From positions 62,001-126,000 of the forward strand of contig NZ_LKKK01000016.1 in assembly GCF_001446935.1 (NCBI RefSeq): 64,000 bases of DNA. Reading direction: 5' to 3'. The notes under the pieces are model-generated. The model made no database searches and was not told the origin of the DNA. It worked only from the letters and a program-made list of their open reading frames with translations. Every line of letters begins with the position of its first letter. Position 1 is the stretch's first letter. The translations under genes were made by a program, and so were the position numbers. Positions 9,499 to 18,739 of this stretch are shown in pieces. The DNA comes from Pseudomonas sp. TTU2014-080ASC (GTDB taxonomy: Bacteria > Pseudomonadota > Gammaproteobacteria > Pseudomonadales > Pseudomonadaceae).

Positions 9499-10509
9499 AT
9501 GCTGAGTTTTATCCTTCGCCGTTTGGGGTTATTGATCCCCACTTTCTTCGGCATCACCCTATTGACGTTCGCCCTGATTCGCATGATCCCCGGTGACCCG
9601 GTGGAAGTCATGATGGGCGAGCGTCGCGTCGACCCGGTCATGCATGCCGAAGCCATGGAACGCCTTGGCCTGAACAAGCCGCTTTACGCCCAGTACATCG
9701 ACTACATTGGTCAGCTTGCCCACGGCAACCTCGGCGAGTCATTGCGCACCCGCGAGGGGGTCTGGAGCGAGTTCACCACGCTGTTCCCGGCCACCTTGGA
9801 GCTGGCGCTGGCGGCCTTGCTGTTTGCCGGGACCATTGGTTTGATCGCCGGTGTGATCGCAGCCCTGAAGCGGGGCTCGCTATTTGACCACGGCGTTATG
9901 GGCATATCCCTGGCAGGCTATTCCATGCCGATTTTCTGGTGGGGCCTGCTGTTGATCATGTTCTTCTCCGTCGGTTTGGGCTGGACGCCGGTATCTGGGC
10001 GGCTCGACCTGCTGTATGACATAGAGCCGGTAACCGGTTTTATGCTGATCGACACACTGTTATCGGAAGAAGAAGGGGCGTTTCTGGATGCCCTGCATCA
10101 CCTGATTTTGCCCGCCATCGTCCTGGGCACAATCCCTCTGGCAGTGATTGCACGCATGACCCGCTCGGCCATGCTTGAGGTACTACGCGAAGACTACGTG
10201 CGCACTGCCCGCGCCAAAGGGCTGTCACCTGCCCGCGTAGTGTTTGTGCATGGCCTGCGTAATGCGCTGATTCCCGTGCTGACGGTGATCGGCCTGCAAG
10301 TCGGCACACTGCTGGCTGGCGCCGTGCTAACGGAAACCATCTTCTCCTGGCCGGGTATCGGTAAATGGCTGATTGAGGCCATTGGTGCCCGGGATTATCC
10401 GGTGGTGCAGAACGGCATCCTGCTGATCGCCTGCTTGGTGATCTTGGTCAACTTCGTGGTGGACATCCTTTACGGGCTGGCCAATCCACGCATTCGCCAT
10501 CAGCGCTGA
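9499..10509 (+). CDS. dppB: DppB, dipeptide ABC transporter permease
   Basis: The first inner-membrane subunit of the dipeptide importer (336 residues, about six membrane segments). The N terminus MLSFILRRLGLLIPTFFGIT and RMIPGDPVEVMMG are typical of DppB. The EAA loop that docks on the ATPases is EDYVRTARAKGLSPARVVF. The ATG at 9499 gives the family length; an in-frame start at 9436 would add 21 unconserved residues. GAGGAG lies at 9481-9486, a rather long 12 bases from this ATG. It forms the channel with DppC. Confidence 0.94.
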   Translation: MLSFILRRLGLLIPTFFGITLLTFALIRMIPGDPVEVMMGERRVDPVMHAEAMERLGLNKPLYAQYIDYIGQLAHGNLGESLRTREGVWSEFTTLFPATLELALAALLFAGTIGLIAGVIAALKRGSLFDHGVMGISLAGYSMPIFWWGLLLIMFFSVGLGWTPVSGRLDLLYDIEPVTGFMLIDTLLSEEEGAFLDALHHLILPAIVLGTIPLAVIARMTRSAMLEVLREDYVRTARAKGLSPARVVFVHGLRNALIPVLTVIGLQVGTLLAGAVLTETIFSWPGIGKWLIEAIGARDYPVVQNGILLIACLVILVNFVVDILYGLANPRIRHQR

Positions 10510-10519
10510 GGAGCCTCTA

Positions 10520-11431
10520 ATGAATACGACTACGCATGCCTCCGGCGTCGATCAGGCGCTGCTCTACCCGTCCCCGCTCAAAGAATTCTGGCAGGCCTTT
10601 GCCCACAATAAAGGCGCAGTAGCCGGGCTGGTCTTTATGCTGATTTTGGTGTTCTGCGCCCTCTTCGCTCCTTGGGTAGCTCCGCATGACCCAAGCGAAC
10701 AATACCGGGACTTCCTTCTGACACCTCCGGCCTGGCTGGATGGCGGCCAAATGCAGTTTTTGCTCGGCACTGACGAGCTGGGTCGTGACCTTCTCTCTCG
10801 TCTGATTCACGGCGCACGCCTGTCGCTGTTGATCGGCCTGGCGTCAGTAGTCATGTCACTGATCCCAGGCATCTTCCTCGGACTGGTCGCGGGTTTCTTC
10901 CCGCGCCTGATTGGACCGGTGATCACCCGTTTGATGGACATCATGCTGGCTCTGCCTTCATTGCTTCTGGCAGTGGCCATTGTCGCCATCCTCGGCCCTG
11001 GGCTGATTAACACCATCTTCGCCATCGCCATCGTCTCGTTGCCCTCGTATGTGCGCCTGACCCGCGCGGCGGTGATGGGTGAGTTAAACCGCGATTACGT
11101 AACCGCTTCACGCCTGGCCGGTGCCAGCCTGCCGCGCCTGATGTTTATTTGCGTACTGCCCAACTGCATGGCTCCACTGATCGTGCAGGCCACTCTGAGC
11201 TTCTCATCAGCCATTCTCGATGCCGCCGCACTGGGCTTTCTTGGCCTCGGCGTACAGCCGCCTACACCGGAATGGGGCACCATGCTGGCCTCAGCGCGGG
11301 ATTACATCGAACGCGCCTGGTGGGTCGTGAGCCTGCCAGGCCTGACCATTCTGCTGAGCGTGCTGGCCATCAACCTGATGGGAGATGGCCTACGCGATGC
11401 ACTTGATCCCAAATTGAAAAATGCGCAGTAA
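10520..11431 (+). CDS. dppC: DppC, dipeptide ABC transporter permease
   Basis: The second permease subunit (303 residues). A cytoplasmic N terminus is followed by about six membrane segments, with the periplasmic stretch PWVAPHDPSEQYRDF after the first, as in DppC/OppC. The EAA loop is RDYVTASRLAGASLPRLMF. GAGGAG overlaps the dppB stop region 7 bases before the ATG, so it is translated in step with dppB. Confidence 0.94.
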   Translation: MNTTTHASGVDQALLYPSPLKEFWQAFAHNKGAVAGLVFMLILVFCALFAPWVAPHDPSEQYRDFLLTPPAWLDGGQMQFLLGTDELGRDLLSRLIHGARLSLLIGLASVVMSLIPGIFLGLVAGFFPRLIGPVITRLMDIMLALPSLLLAVAIVAILGPGLINTIFAIAIVSLPSYVRLTRAAVMGELNRDYVTASRLAGASLPRLMFICVLPNCMAPLIVQATLSFSSAILDAAALGFLGLGVQPPTPEWGTMLASARDYIERAWWVVSLPGLTILLSVLAINLMGDGLRDALDPKLKNAQ

Positions 11432-11441
11432 GGAGGCCGCC

Positions 11442-12416
11442 ATGAATCTGCTGGAAATCAAAAATCTCAGCGTGCGCTTTGGCGGAGCCACCGCCGTACC
11501 TGTGGTCGACAGCCTTGACCTGAATGTAAGTAAAGGCGAAGTGCTGGCCATTGTTGGCGAGTCGGGTTCAGGCAAGTCCGTGACAATGATGGCCCTGATG
11601 GGACTGATTGACGCCCCCGGCATCGTCACAGCCGATAGCCTGTTTTTCGATGGCACCGACATGCAAAGCCTTAAAGGCAGACAGCGCCGCCATATCATCG
11701 GCAAAGACTTATCGATGGTCTTTCAAGACCCAATGACCGCCCTGAATCCAAGCTTCACCGTGGGATTTCAAATTGAAGAGGTCCTGCGTCAGCATCTGGG
11801 GCTCAAAGGGCGCGCCTCACGCCAGCGTGCTCTGGAGCTGCTGGAAAAAGTCGAGATTCCGGCTGCTGCCAGCCGTCTCGACGCTTATCCACACCAACTA
11901 TCCGGCGGTATGAGCCAGCGCGTAGCAATTGCCATGGCCATCGCTGCTGAGCCTAAACTACTGATTGCAGACGAACCCACCACAGCGCTGGATGTCACCA
12001 TTCAGGCACAGATCATGGACCTCCTCATCGCCCTGCAGAAGGAACAGGGCATGGCCTTGGTGTTGATCACCCATGATCTAGCCGTTGTTGCCGAAACCGC
12101 GCAGCGCGTATGTGTGATGTATGCCGGACAGGCGGTTGAAATTGGCTCAGTACCGCAGCTGTTCAATGGCCCCACCCATCCGTATACAGAGGCGCTGCTT
12201 AAAGCGATTCCCGAGCACAGCTTGGGCCAAAGCCGACTGGAGACATTACCCGGCATCGTGCCGGGCCGTTACGACCGCCCCCAAGGCTGCCTGCTTTCGC
12301 CACGCTGCCCGTATGCCGACAACCGCTGTCACGCCCAGCAACCCACTCTGACCTCACACACGCATGGCGCCGTGCGCTGTTTTCACCCGCTTAATCTGAC
12401 TGCGGAGGTGGCCTGA
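11442..12416 (+). CDS. dppD: DppD, dipeptide ABC transporter ATPase
   Basis: One of two ATPases that power dipeptide import (324 residues). Walker A is GESGSGKS, the signature LSGGMSQR, Walker B LLIADEPT and the switch His lies in ITHDLAVV. The C-terminal oligopeptide/dipeptide extension has the cysteine-rich CLLSPRCPYADNRC motif, which binds an iron-sulfur cluster in structurally studied relatives. The ATG at 11442 is preceded by a perfect AGGAGG; the longer start at 11421 lies inside the end of dppC. The stop overlaps the dppF start (TGATG). Confidence 0.95.
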   Translation: MNLLEIKNLSVRFGGATAVPVVDSLDLNVSKGEVLAIVGESGSGKSVTMMALMGLIDAPGIVTADSLFFDGTDMQSLKGRQRRHIIGKDLSMVFQDPMTALNPSFTVGFQIEEVLRQHLGLKGRASRQRALELLEKVEIPAAASRLDAYPHQLSGGMSQRVAIAMAIAAEPKLLIADEPTTALDVTIQAQIMDLLIALQKEQGMALVLITHDLAVVAETAQRVCVMYAGQAVEIGSVPQLFNGPTHPYTEALLKAIPEHSLGQSRLETLPGIVPGRYDRPQGCLLSPRCPYADNRCHAQQPTLTSHTHGAVRCFHPLNLTAEVA

Positions 12417-13387
12417 TGAGTGCCGTACTCACCGCACGGGACCTGACCCGTCACTACGAAGTCTCCCAAGGCCTGTTCAAACCCAGCGCACAGGTTCAAG
12501 CCCTCAATGGAGTGTCGTTTGAGTTACAACCCGGAAAAACCCTCGCTGTGGTCGGCGAGTCCGGTTGTGGCAAGTCCACCCTGGCCCGCGCCCTGACCTT
12601 GATTGAAGAGCCCACCTCAGGCTCCCTGCAAATCGCCGGACAGGAGGTCACCGGGGCCAGCAAAAGCCAGCGCAAGCAATTGCGCCGCGATGTGCAAATG
12701 GTGTTTCAGAACCCCTATGCCTCTCTTAATCCACGGCAGAAAATCGGTGATCAACTGGCCGAACCGCTGCTGATTAACACCTCGCTGTCGGGCAGCGAGC
12801 GCCGCGAAAAGGTCCAGGCCATGATGCAACAGGTAGGCCTGCGCCCTGAACATTACCAACGCTACCCTCACATGTTCTCCGGTGGCCAACGCCAGCGCAT
12901 CGCTCTGGCCAGGGCCATGATGCTGCAACCGAAAGTGCTGGTGGCAGACGAACCAACCTCTGCGCTGGACGTCTCGATTCAGGCTCAGGTACTCAACCTG
13001 TTTATGGACCTGCAGGAACAATTCAACACCGGCTACGTGTTCATCTCCCACAACCTGTCAGTAGTACGCCATGTGGCCGATGAGATTCTGGTGATGTACC
13101 TGGGCAGACCGGTGGAAATGGGTAACAGCGAACTGATCTATGAGCGCCCGATGCACCCATATACACAAGCACTGCTCTCGGCGACCCCGGCGATACACCC
13201 GAACCCGGACAAGCCGAAGCTCAAGCTCAGCGGCGAGCTCCCCAACCCGCTATCCCCGCCCAGCGGTTGTGCCTTCCACCAGCGCTGCCCACATGCCAGC
13301 GAACGCTGCCGCAGTGAACGCCCGATCCTGCGCGAACTGGATAACCGCCAAATAGCCTGCCATCACGCAGAAGACATCACGCATTAG
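12416..13387 (+). CDS. dppF: DppF, dipeptide ABC transporter ATPase
   Basis: The second ATPase of the dipeptide importer (323 residues), pairing with DppD. Walker A is GESGCGKS, signature FSGGQRQR, Walker B VLVADEPT. The C-terminal extension carries GCAFHQRCPHASERC, the cysteine motif of this subfamily. Its ATG overlaps the dppD stop by one base, showing translational coupling. It is the last gene of the operon; convergent DUF1451 follows 57 bases later. Confidence 0.95.
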   Translation: MSAVLTARDLTRHYEVSQGLFKPSAQVQALNGVSFELQPGKTLAVVGESGCGKSTLARALTLIEEPTSGSLQIAGQEVTGASKSQRKQLRRDVQMVFQNPYASLNPRQKIGDQLAEPLLINTSLSGSERREKVQAMMQQVGLRPEHYQRYPHMFSGGQRQRIALARAMMLQPKVLVADEPTSALDVSIQAQVLNLFMDLQEQFNTGYVFISHNLSVVRHVADEILVMYLGRPVEMGNSELIYERPMHPYTQALLSATPAIHPNPDKPKLKLSGELPNPLSPPSGCAFHQRCPHASERCRSERPILRELDNRQIACHHAEDITH

Positions 13388-13444
13388 GGGGAACTGGAAT
13401 ACAGCAATAGAGGGGGCTCGCCGCAGAGGCGGCCCCGCAACGAA

Positions 13445-13888
13445 TCAGATATGGCTCTCAGCGCGGAATATCTGCGAGCCGCACCCCTGGCAAATCTGCA
13501 CACCCAGCGCCCGCTGCCACTCGCACCTTTTCCCGCAAATAGCGCAGCACAAGCTCAGATTCAGAGACTCATATGGGGGCTGAACCGACTCCGCTTGGTC
13601 CTGAGCAAGCGGCAGCTGCAACTCTGACCGAACCACAGAGTCTGGTGGCGTATCGATCTCGGCCTCCCTGGCCGCAGAAAGCCAACCACTCAATCCTTCC
13701 ACATCCCGTTCCAGATAGGCCTGGATCAACCTCAGCTCCGACCCGGTTAAACCTCGTAACTCCAATTCCATTTGCGGTTGTTCGGTGACGACTTCCATTT
13801 CAATGGCTTCATCCAGCGCAACACTCAGGCGCTGTAACAAATGCTCATAGGGCCCATCAGCAAATCCCTGCCGTTTTATCTCGCCCAT
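13445..13888 (-). CDS. DUF1451 zinc-ribbon protein (YbeL-like)
   Basis: A small soluble protein of 147 residues. The first 90 residues are acidic and helical, then a C-terminal zinc ribbon with CxxC pairs: CAICGKRC and ICQGCG, about 20 residues apart. The start was set at the ATG at 13888, with GAGG a few bases upstream; the longer frame to 13966 adds an unconserved stretch. E. coli ybeL, of the same family, also neighbours leuS, so the pairing is old. The function is unknown. It is divergent from leuS, sharing a 190-base promoter region. Confidence 0.8.
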   Translation of the reverse strand: MGEIKRQGFADGPYEHLLQRLSVALDEAIEMEVVTEQPQMELELRGLTGSELRLIQAYLERDVEGLSGWLSAAREAEIDTPPDSVVRSELQLPLAQDQAESVQPPYESLNLSLCCAICGKRCEWQRALGVQICQGCGSQIFRAESHI

Positions 13889-14078
13889 CCCAACCTCACT
13901 CTGAACACACGTTCTACCTGAATAGAGTTTAGTTGCGACCGTTAGCCCAGTTCGGCACCACGACAAACGGCTCAGCCACGTCCACAGCCCAGATCGTCAA
14001 ACAAGGTTTCCCTCAGTAAGCGGCCCTCATGTATGCTACGGCGTTTCCCGCAAGCCCTTATTAGCAGCGCCGGTAACC

Positions 14079-16694
14079 ATGCAAGAACAGTATCAGCCAC
14101 GTGAAATCGAAGCCGCCGCGCAGTCCCACTGGGACGCGCACAATTCCTTTGTAGTGAGCGAGCAGCCAGGCAAGGACACGTTTTACTGCCTGTCGATGTT
14201 CCCCTACCCAAGCGGCAAGCTGCACATGGGCCATGTGCGTAACTACACCATCGGCGACGTAATCGCCCGCTATCAACGCATGCAAGGCAAGAACGTCCTG
14301 CAGCCAATGGGCTGGGACGCATTCGGCATGCCCGCAGAAAACGCGGCGATGAAAAACAACGTAGCTCCCGCCAAGTGGACTTACGAAAACATCGAGTACA
14401 TGAAGACCCAGCTGAAAAGCCTGGGCCTCGCAATCGATTGGACTCGTGAAGTCACCACCTGCAAGCCTGATTACTACCGCTGGGAACAGTGGCTGTTCAC
14501 TAAGCTGTTTGAAAAAGGCGTGATCTACCGCAAAAACGGCACCGTGAACTGGGACCCGGTGGATCAGACCGTACTGGCCAACGAGCAGGTGATCGACGGT
14601 CGCGGCTGGCGCTCAGGCGCGGTGATCGAAAAACGCGAAATTCCGATGTACTACTTCAAGATCACCGCCTACGCGGATGAACTCTTGAGCAGCCTTGATG
14701 AGCTGGATGGCTGGCCTGAGCAGGTCAAAACCATGCAGCGCAACTGGATCGGTAAAAGCTTCGGTGCCGATATCGTCTTTGACTACGACGTAGCCAGCAT
14801 CGGCCGCGAAGGTCAACTGAAGGTCTACTCGACCCGCCCGGACACCCTGATGGGTGCCACCTACGTGGCTGTCTCCAGTGAGCACGCACTGGCGCTCCAG
14901 GCCGCCGCCAACAACCCGGAACTGCAAGCATTCATCGCAGAATGCAAAGCGGGCTCCGTGGCAGAAGCCGACATGGCGACTATGGAGAAGAAAGGCATCG
15001 ATACCGGCCTGTTCGTCATCCATCCGCTCAATGGCAATAAGCTGCCGGTTTTCGTCGCCAACTATGTACTGGCTGGTTACGGTGAAGGCGCAGTGATGGC
15101 TGTTCCAGCTCACGATGAGCGCGACTTTGAATTCGCCACTAAGTACAACCTGCCGATGATTCAGGTTTACCAAGGCAACGCTGAACAGCAGTTCGATGCC
15201 AGCCAATGGCAGGACTGGTACGGCGACAAGCAAGGCCTGACCACCATCAATTCCGGCAAGTACGACGGTAAAGACTTCAGCGCAGCCTTCGACGCTATCG
15301 TCGCAGACCTGGAAGCATGCGGTCACGGTGCACGCAAAACTCAGTTCCGCCTGCGCGACTGGGGTATCAGCCGCCAGCGTTACTGGGGCTGCCCGATCCC
15401 AATCATCCACTGCGACAGCTGTGGCGACGTACCAGTCCCGGAAGACCAGCTGCCAGTCGTATTACCAGAAGATGTTGTGCCGGACGGTGCGGGCTCGCCA
15501 CTGGCGAAAATGCCTGAGTTCTACAACTGCACCTGCCCGAAATGCGGTGCTGCGGCCAAGCGCGAAACTGACACCATGGACACCTTCGTGGAAAGCTCCT
15601 GGTACTTCGCCCGCTACGCCTCGCCAAACTACGAAGGCGGTATGGTTGACCCGCAAGCAGCCAACCACTGGTTGCCGGTTGATCAGTACATTGGTGGTAT
15701 CGAACACGCCATTCTGCACCTGCTGTATGCGCGCTTCTTCCACAAGCTGATGCGCGACGAAGGTCTGGTGTCCTCGAACGAGCCGTTCAAAAACCTTCTG
15801 ACCCAAGGCATGGTGGTAGCAGAAACTTACTACCGCACCCTCGATAACGGCGGCAAAGACTGGTTCAACCCGGCTGACGTTGAAGTTGAGCGTGATGCTA
15901 AAGCCAAAATCATCGGTGCCAAACTGAAGAGCGACGGCCTGCCAGTTGAAATCGGCGGCACCGAAAAGATGTCCAAGTCGAAGAACAACGGCGTAGACCC
16001 ACAGGCCATGATCGACGCCTACGGCGCCGACACCTGCCGTCTGTTCATGATGTTCGCCTCGCCGCCCGACATGAGCTGCGAGTGGTCCGACTCCGGCATT
16101 GAGGGCGCCAACCGCTTCTTGCGTCGCGTCTGGCGTCTGGCTCAAGCCCACGTCAGTCAGGGCTCTGCAGCGGCAACAGACGTTGCCAGCCTCAACGACG
16201 AGCAGAAGGCCGTACGCCGCGCCATTCACTTGGCTATCAAGCAAGCCAGCAATGACATTGGCCAACACCATAAATTCAACACCGCCATTGCTCAGGTAAT
16301 GACGCTGATGAACGTATTGGAAAAAGCACCGCAAAGCACAGCCCAAGACCGAGCTCTGCTGCAAGAAGGCCTGGAAACCGTTGTTCTTCTGCTGGCTCCG
16401 ATCACACCGCATATCTGCCATCAGCTGTGGATTGAGCTGGGCCATACTGATGCAATCATTGATGCACAGTGGCCGAAAGTAGACGAGTCAGCACTGGTGC
16501 AGGACAGCCTGACATTAGTGGTGCAGGTCAACGGTAAGCTGCGCGGCCAAATCGAAGTGCCAGCCAGCGCCAGCCGTGAAGAGATCGAAGCCAGCGCTCG
16601 CAATAACGAGAACGTCCTGCGTTTCACTGAAGGCCTGAGCATCCGCAAGGTCATCGTGGTTCCAGGCAAACTGGTCAACATCGTCGCCAACTGA
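14079..16694 (+). CDS. leuS: Leucyl-tRNA synthetase
   Basis: Charges tRNA-Leu with leucine in the cytoplasm. The 871 residues cover the whole class Ia enzyme: the HMGH form of the HIGH motif at residues 49-52, the inserted CP1 editing domain (about 225-415, with the threonine-rich editing region and GYGEGAVMAVPAHDERDFEF), the zinc-like Cys cluster CDSCGDV and CTCPKCGAA, KMSKS at 630-634, and the anticodon-binding and C-terminal domains. It heads leuS-lptE-holA; a GC-rich hairpin follows the stop. Confidence 0.97.
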   Translation: MQEQYQPREIEAAAQSHWDAHNSFVVSEQPGKDTFYCLSMFPYPSGKLHMGHVRNYTIGDVIARYQRMQGKNVLQPMGWDAFGMPAENAAMKNNVAPAKWTYENIEYMKTQLKSLGLAIDWTREVTTCKPDYYRWEQWLFTKLFEKGVIYRKNGTVNWDPVDQTVLANEQVIDGRGWRSGAVIEKREIPMYYFKITAYADELLSSLDELDGWPEQVKTMQRNWIGKSFGADIVFDYDVASIGREGQLKVYSTRPDTLMGATYVAVSSEHALALQAAANNPELQAFIAECKAGSVAEADMATMEKKGIDTGLFVIHPLNGNKLPVFVANYVLAGYGEGAVMAVPAHDERDFEFATKYNLPMIQVYQGNAEQQFDASQWQDWYGDKQGLTTINSGKYDGKDFSAAFDAIVADLEACGHGARKTQFRLRDWGISRQRYWGCPIPIIHCDSCGDVPVPEDQLPVVLPEDVVPDGAGSPLAKMPEFYNCTCPKCGAAAKRETDTMDTFVESSWYFARYASPNYEGGMVDPQAANHWLPVDQYIGGIEHAILHLLYARFFHKLMRDEGLVSSNEPFKNLLTQGMVVAETYYRTLDNGGKDWFNPADVEVERDAKAKIIGAKLKSDGLPVEIGGTEKMSKSKNNGVDPQAMIDAYGADTCRLFMMFASPPDMSCEWSDSGIEGANRFLRRVWRLAQAHVSQGSAAATDVASLNDEQKAVRRAIHLAIKQASNDIGQHHKFNTAIAQVMTLMNVLEKAPQSTAQDRALLQEGLETVVLLLAPITPHICHQLWIELGHTDAIIDAQWPKVDESALVQDSLTLVVQVNGKLRGQIEVPASASREEIEASARNNENVLRFTEGLSIRKVIVVPGKLVNIVAN

Positions 16695-16701
16695 TAAAGC
16701 C

Positions 16702-16724
16702 CGGCGCGCCTTCACGGCGCGCCG
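16702..16724 (+). terminator. GC-rich hairpin after leuS
   Basis: A 9-base-pair perfect stem (16702-16710 with 16716-16724, loop TTCAC) between leuS and lptE. There is no T tract, so it may reduce read-through or stabilise the leuS mRNA end rather than terminate fully. Confidence 0.5.
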
Positions 16725-16747
16725 TCAGACATGCCAAGGGGATAAAA

Positions 16748-17359
16748 ATGATCAAACGGAATCTGTTGGTAATTGGCCTGGCTACCCTGCTGAGCGCCTG
16801 CGGTTTTCAGCTGCGCGGCACCGGCGACGTCCAATTCGCACTAAAAGAACTTGACGTCAGCGCCCGTAACGAATACGGCGATACAGTCAAAGAGCTGAGC
16901 CAGTCCCTGACAAACAATGGTGTCCGCGTTTACCCTGGCGCTCCCTATCATTTGGTGCTGACCAACGAACGTGAAGATCGCCGCGCAGCAACCTTCACCG
17001 GCGCAGCCCGTGCAGCCGAAATCGAACTGAAGAAAACCCTCCATTACGAAGTCCGCGGCAGCAAAAACGCAGTACTGCTGAAGGACAAAGTCGAAACGAC
17101 CGGCTTCTTTAACCAGGACGGCAACAACCTGGCCGGTGGCGATCAGGAAGCCAATCAGTTGCGCAGCGAAATGCGCCGCGAGTTGATTCAGCAACTGATG
17201 CTGCAGCTGCGCTTGGTCACCCCGGAAAAACTGGATGAACTGCAGCGCATTGCCGATGCCAAAGCCCAAGCTGAAGCCGAAGCTCTGGAAGCCGCCCGCC
17301 AGCGCGAGGCCGCCGAGCCGCAGCAGTCACCACTGCAACTGCCGATCCCGATTGAGTAA
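16748..17359 (+). CDS. lptE: LptE, LPS-assembly lipoprotein
   Basis: The outer-membrane lipoprotein that plugs LptD and helps insert lipopolysaccharide. The 203-residue precursor has a lipoprotein signal with lipobox LSAC (Cys18) followed by GFQLRG, the hallmark start of mature LptE. The C terminus is long, charged and Ala/Glu-rich (about 160-203), as in Pseudomonas homologues. GGGGA precedes the ATG. It sits between leuS and holA, the arrangement conserved across gammaproteobacteria. Confidence 0.94.
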   Translation: MIKRNLLVIGLATLLSACGFQLRGTGDVQFALKELDVSARNEYGDTVKELSQSLTNNGVRVYPGAPYHLVLTNEREDRRAATFTGAARAAEIELKKTLHYEVRGSKNAVLLKDKVETTGFFNQDGNNLAGGDQEANQLRSEMRRELIQQLMLQLRLVTPEKLDELQRIADAKAQAEAEALEAARQREAAEPQQSPLQLPIPIE

Positions 17360-17367
17360 ACCTAATG

Positions 17368-17383
17368 GGCCGCGCAAGCGGCC
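17368..17383 (+). terminator. Short hairpin between lptE and holA
   Basis: GGCCGC (17368-17373), loop GCAA, GCGGCC (17378-17383), then TGTTTC. It is a weak terminator or attenuator that lies just before the holA start. Confidence 0.4.
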
Positions 17384-17395
17384 TGTTTCATTCCC

Positions 17396-18439
17396 ATGAA
17401 GCTCAATCCTTCACAGCTCAGTAAACACCTTCAGGGCAACCTGAGCCCCGTCTATGTTGTCAGCGGTGACGAAGCCCTGCTCTGCCAGGAAGCTACCGAT
17501 GCCATTCGCACGGCTGCGCGCCAGCAAGGGCACAGTGAACGCCAGGTGTTTAATGCTGACACTAATTTTGACTGGGGCACCCTGCTGCAAGCCGGTGCAA
17601 GCCTGTCGTTGTTTGCCGAAAAACGCATCCTGGAACTGCGCATCCCCAATGGCAAGCCCGGCGACAAAGGCACTGCCGCTCTGCTCGAGTACCTCACTCG
17701 CCCGGCCGAAGACACCATTCTGTTGATCAACCTGCCAAAACTTGACGGCAGTACGCAGAAAACCAAATGGGCCAAAGCCCTAATCGATGGTCCGGACTGC
17801 CAGTTCATTCAGATATGGCCGGTTGAAGTCGCTCAATTACCTCAGTGGATTCGCCAACGTTTGGCCTCTTCCGGGCTCACGGCCACTGCAGAAGCTGTCG
17901 ATATGATTGCCGTGCGGGTAGAAGGCAACCTGCTGGCGGCCGCCCAGGAAATAGAAAAACTGAAACTGCTGGCAGACGGCAATCAGATCGACATTGACAC
18001 CGTCCAGGCAGCTGTAGCCGATAGCGCCCGTTTTGATGTGTTCGGCTTGATTGATGCGGCCCTAAATGGTGAAGCAGCCCACGCCCTGCGCATTCTAGAA
18101 GGGCTGCGTGGCGAGGGCGTCGAACCACCGGTGATTCTCTGGGCGCTGGCCAGGGAAATCCGCCTGCTGGCCAGCATCGCTCAACAATTCGCCCAAGGTA
18201 TTCCCCTGGAAAAAGCCTTCAGCTCCGCTCGCCCGCCGGTCTGGGATAAACGCCGGCCATTGGTTAGCAAGGCCCTGCAACGACTGTCAGCCCCGCGCTG
18301 GGCCGCCCTACTGCAGGATGCACAGCAGATCGATGCACAAGTAAAAGGCCAAGCCCCTGGCGACCCTTGGAGCGGCCTGAGCCTGCTGACACTTAATCTG
18401 TGCGGCCAACGCTTCGGCCTGGTGAAATCCGGGGCCTGA
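17396..18439 (+). CDS. holA: DNA polymerase III delta subunit
   Basis: The clamp-loader wrench that opens the beta sliding clamp. The 347 residues show the delta family layout: N-terminal AAA+-like domain (VYVVSGDEALLCQEA near 20), the lid region, and the C-terminal collar domain ending in LLTLNLCGQRF. The length fits the family (about 343-345). No clear Shine-Dalgarno sequence precedes the ATG at 17396, so translation may depend on coupling from lptE. Confidence 0.94.
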   Translation: MKLNPSQLSKHLQGNLSPVYVVSGDEALLCQEATDAIRTAARQQGHSERQVFNADTNFDWGTLLQAGASLSLFAEKRILELRIPNGKPGDKGTAALLEYLTRPAEDTILLINLPKLDGSTQKTKWAKALIDGPDCQFIQIWPVEVAQLPQWIRQRLASSGLTATAEAVDMIAVRVEGNLLAAAQEIEKLKLLADGNQIDIDTVQAAVADSARFDVFGLIDAALNGEAAHALRILEGLRGEGVEPPVILWALAREIRLLASIAQQFAQGIPLEKAFSSARPPVWDKRRPLVSKALQRLSAPRWAALLQDAQQIDAQVKGQAPGDPWSGLSLLTLNLCGQRFGLVKSGA

Positions 18440-18518
18440 CCCGCACTGGACATTCTTTGCGCTGCGGTCCATGCTTTGCCCGCTTGCAACTCCGCAAGCA
18501 CTCAGCGAGGAACCGGAC

Positions 18519-18671
18519 ATGGTGAAAAAAAACCGGCATAACAAGGCCAAATCCATTGTTGCTCAGCCACTGTTCCGCAGCCGTCAGGAAAAGCCCGGCA
18601 AAGGAAAAGGTAGCTACCGCCGTCAAGCCTCCCAGCAAAACTGGGAGGCTTTTTGTTTATTGGCCGCGTAA
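18519..18671 (+). CDS. arfA: ArfA, alternative ribosome-rescue factor
   Basis: A 50-codon gene recognised as arfA. ArfA recruits release factor 2 to ribosomes stalled at the end of stop-less mRNAs, backing up tmRNA. The diagnostic middle is present: PLFRSRQEKPGKGKGSYRR (17-35), then NWEAF (41-45), matching the PLFR-R-EK-KGKGSY-R...NWEA pattern of the family. GAGG lies 8 bases before the ATG at 18519. An 11-base-pair hairpin plus T tract inside codons 36-46 should end transcription before the stop codon. This is the known autoregulatory trick: the stop-less arfA mRNA is itself a tmRNA substrate, so active ArfA accumulates only when tmRNA fails. Confidence 0.9.
   Translation: MVKKNRHNKAKSIVAQPLFRSRQEKPGKGKGSYRRQASQQNWEAFCLLAA
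18625..18655 (+). terminator. Intrinsic terminator inside the arfA coding region
   Basis: AAGCCTCCCAG (18625-18635), loop CAAAA, CTGGGAGGCTT (18641-18651), then T's to 18654: a perfect 11-base-pair stem with T tract. It lies within the reading frame, 15 bases before the stop codon, and would leave an mRNA ending near codons 45-47. Confidence 0.9.
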
Positions 18672-18739
18672 AAACCCTCAACGCCCTTGGTTGACCTTTC
18701 ATGCTAAGGTTACGGCCTGCGAAATGTGCCGAGATCACC

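Noticed and set aside
15462..16445. 327-codon minus-strand frame
   Set aside because: Antisense to leuS, no ribosome site, no recognisable motifs.
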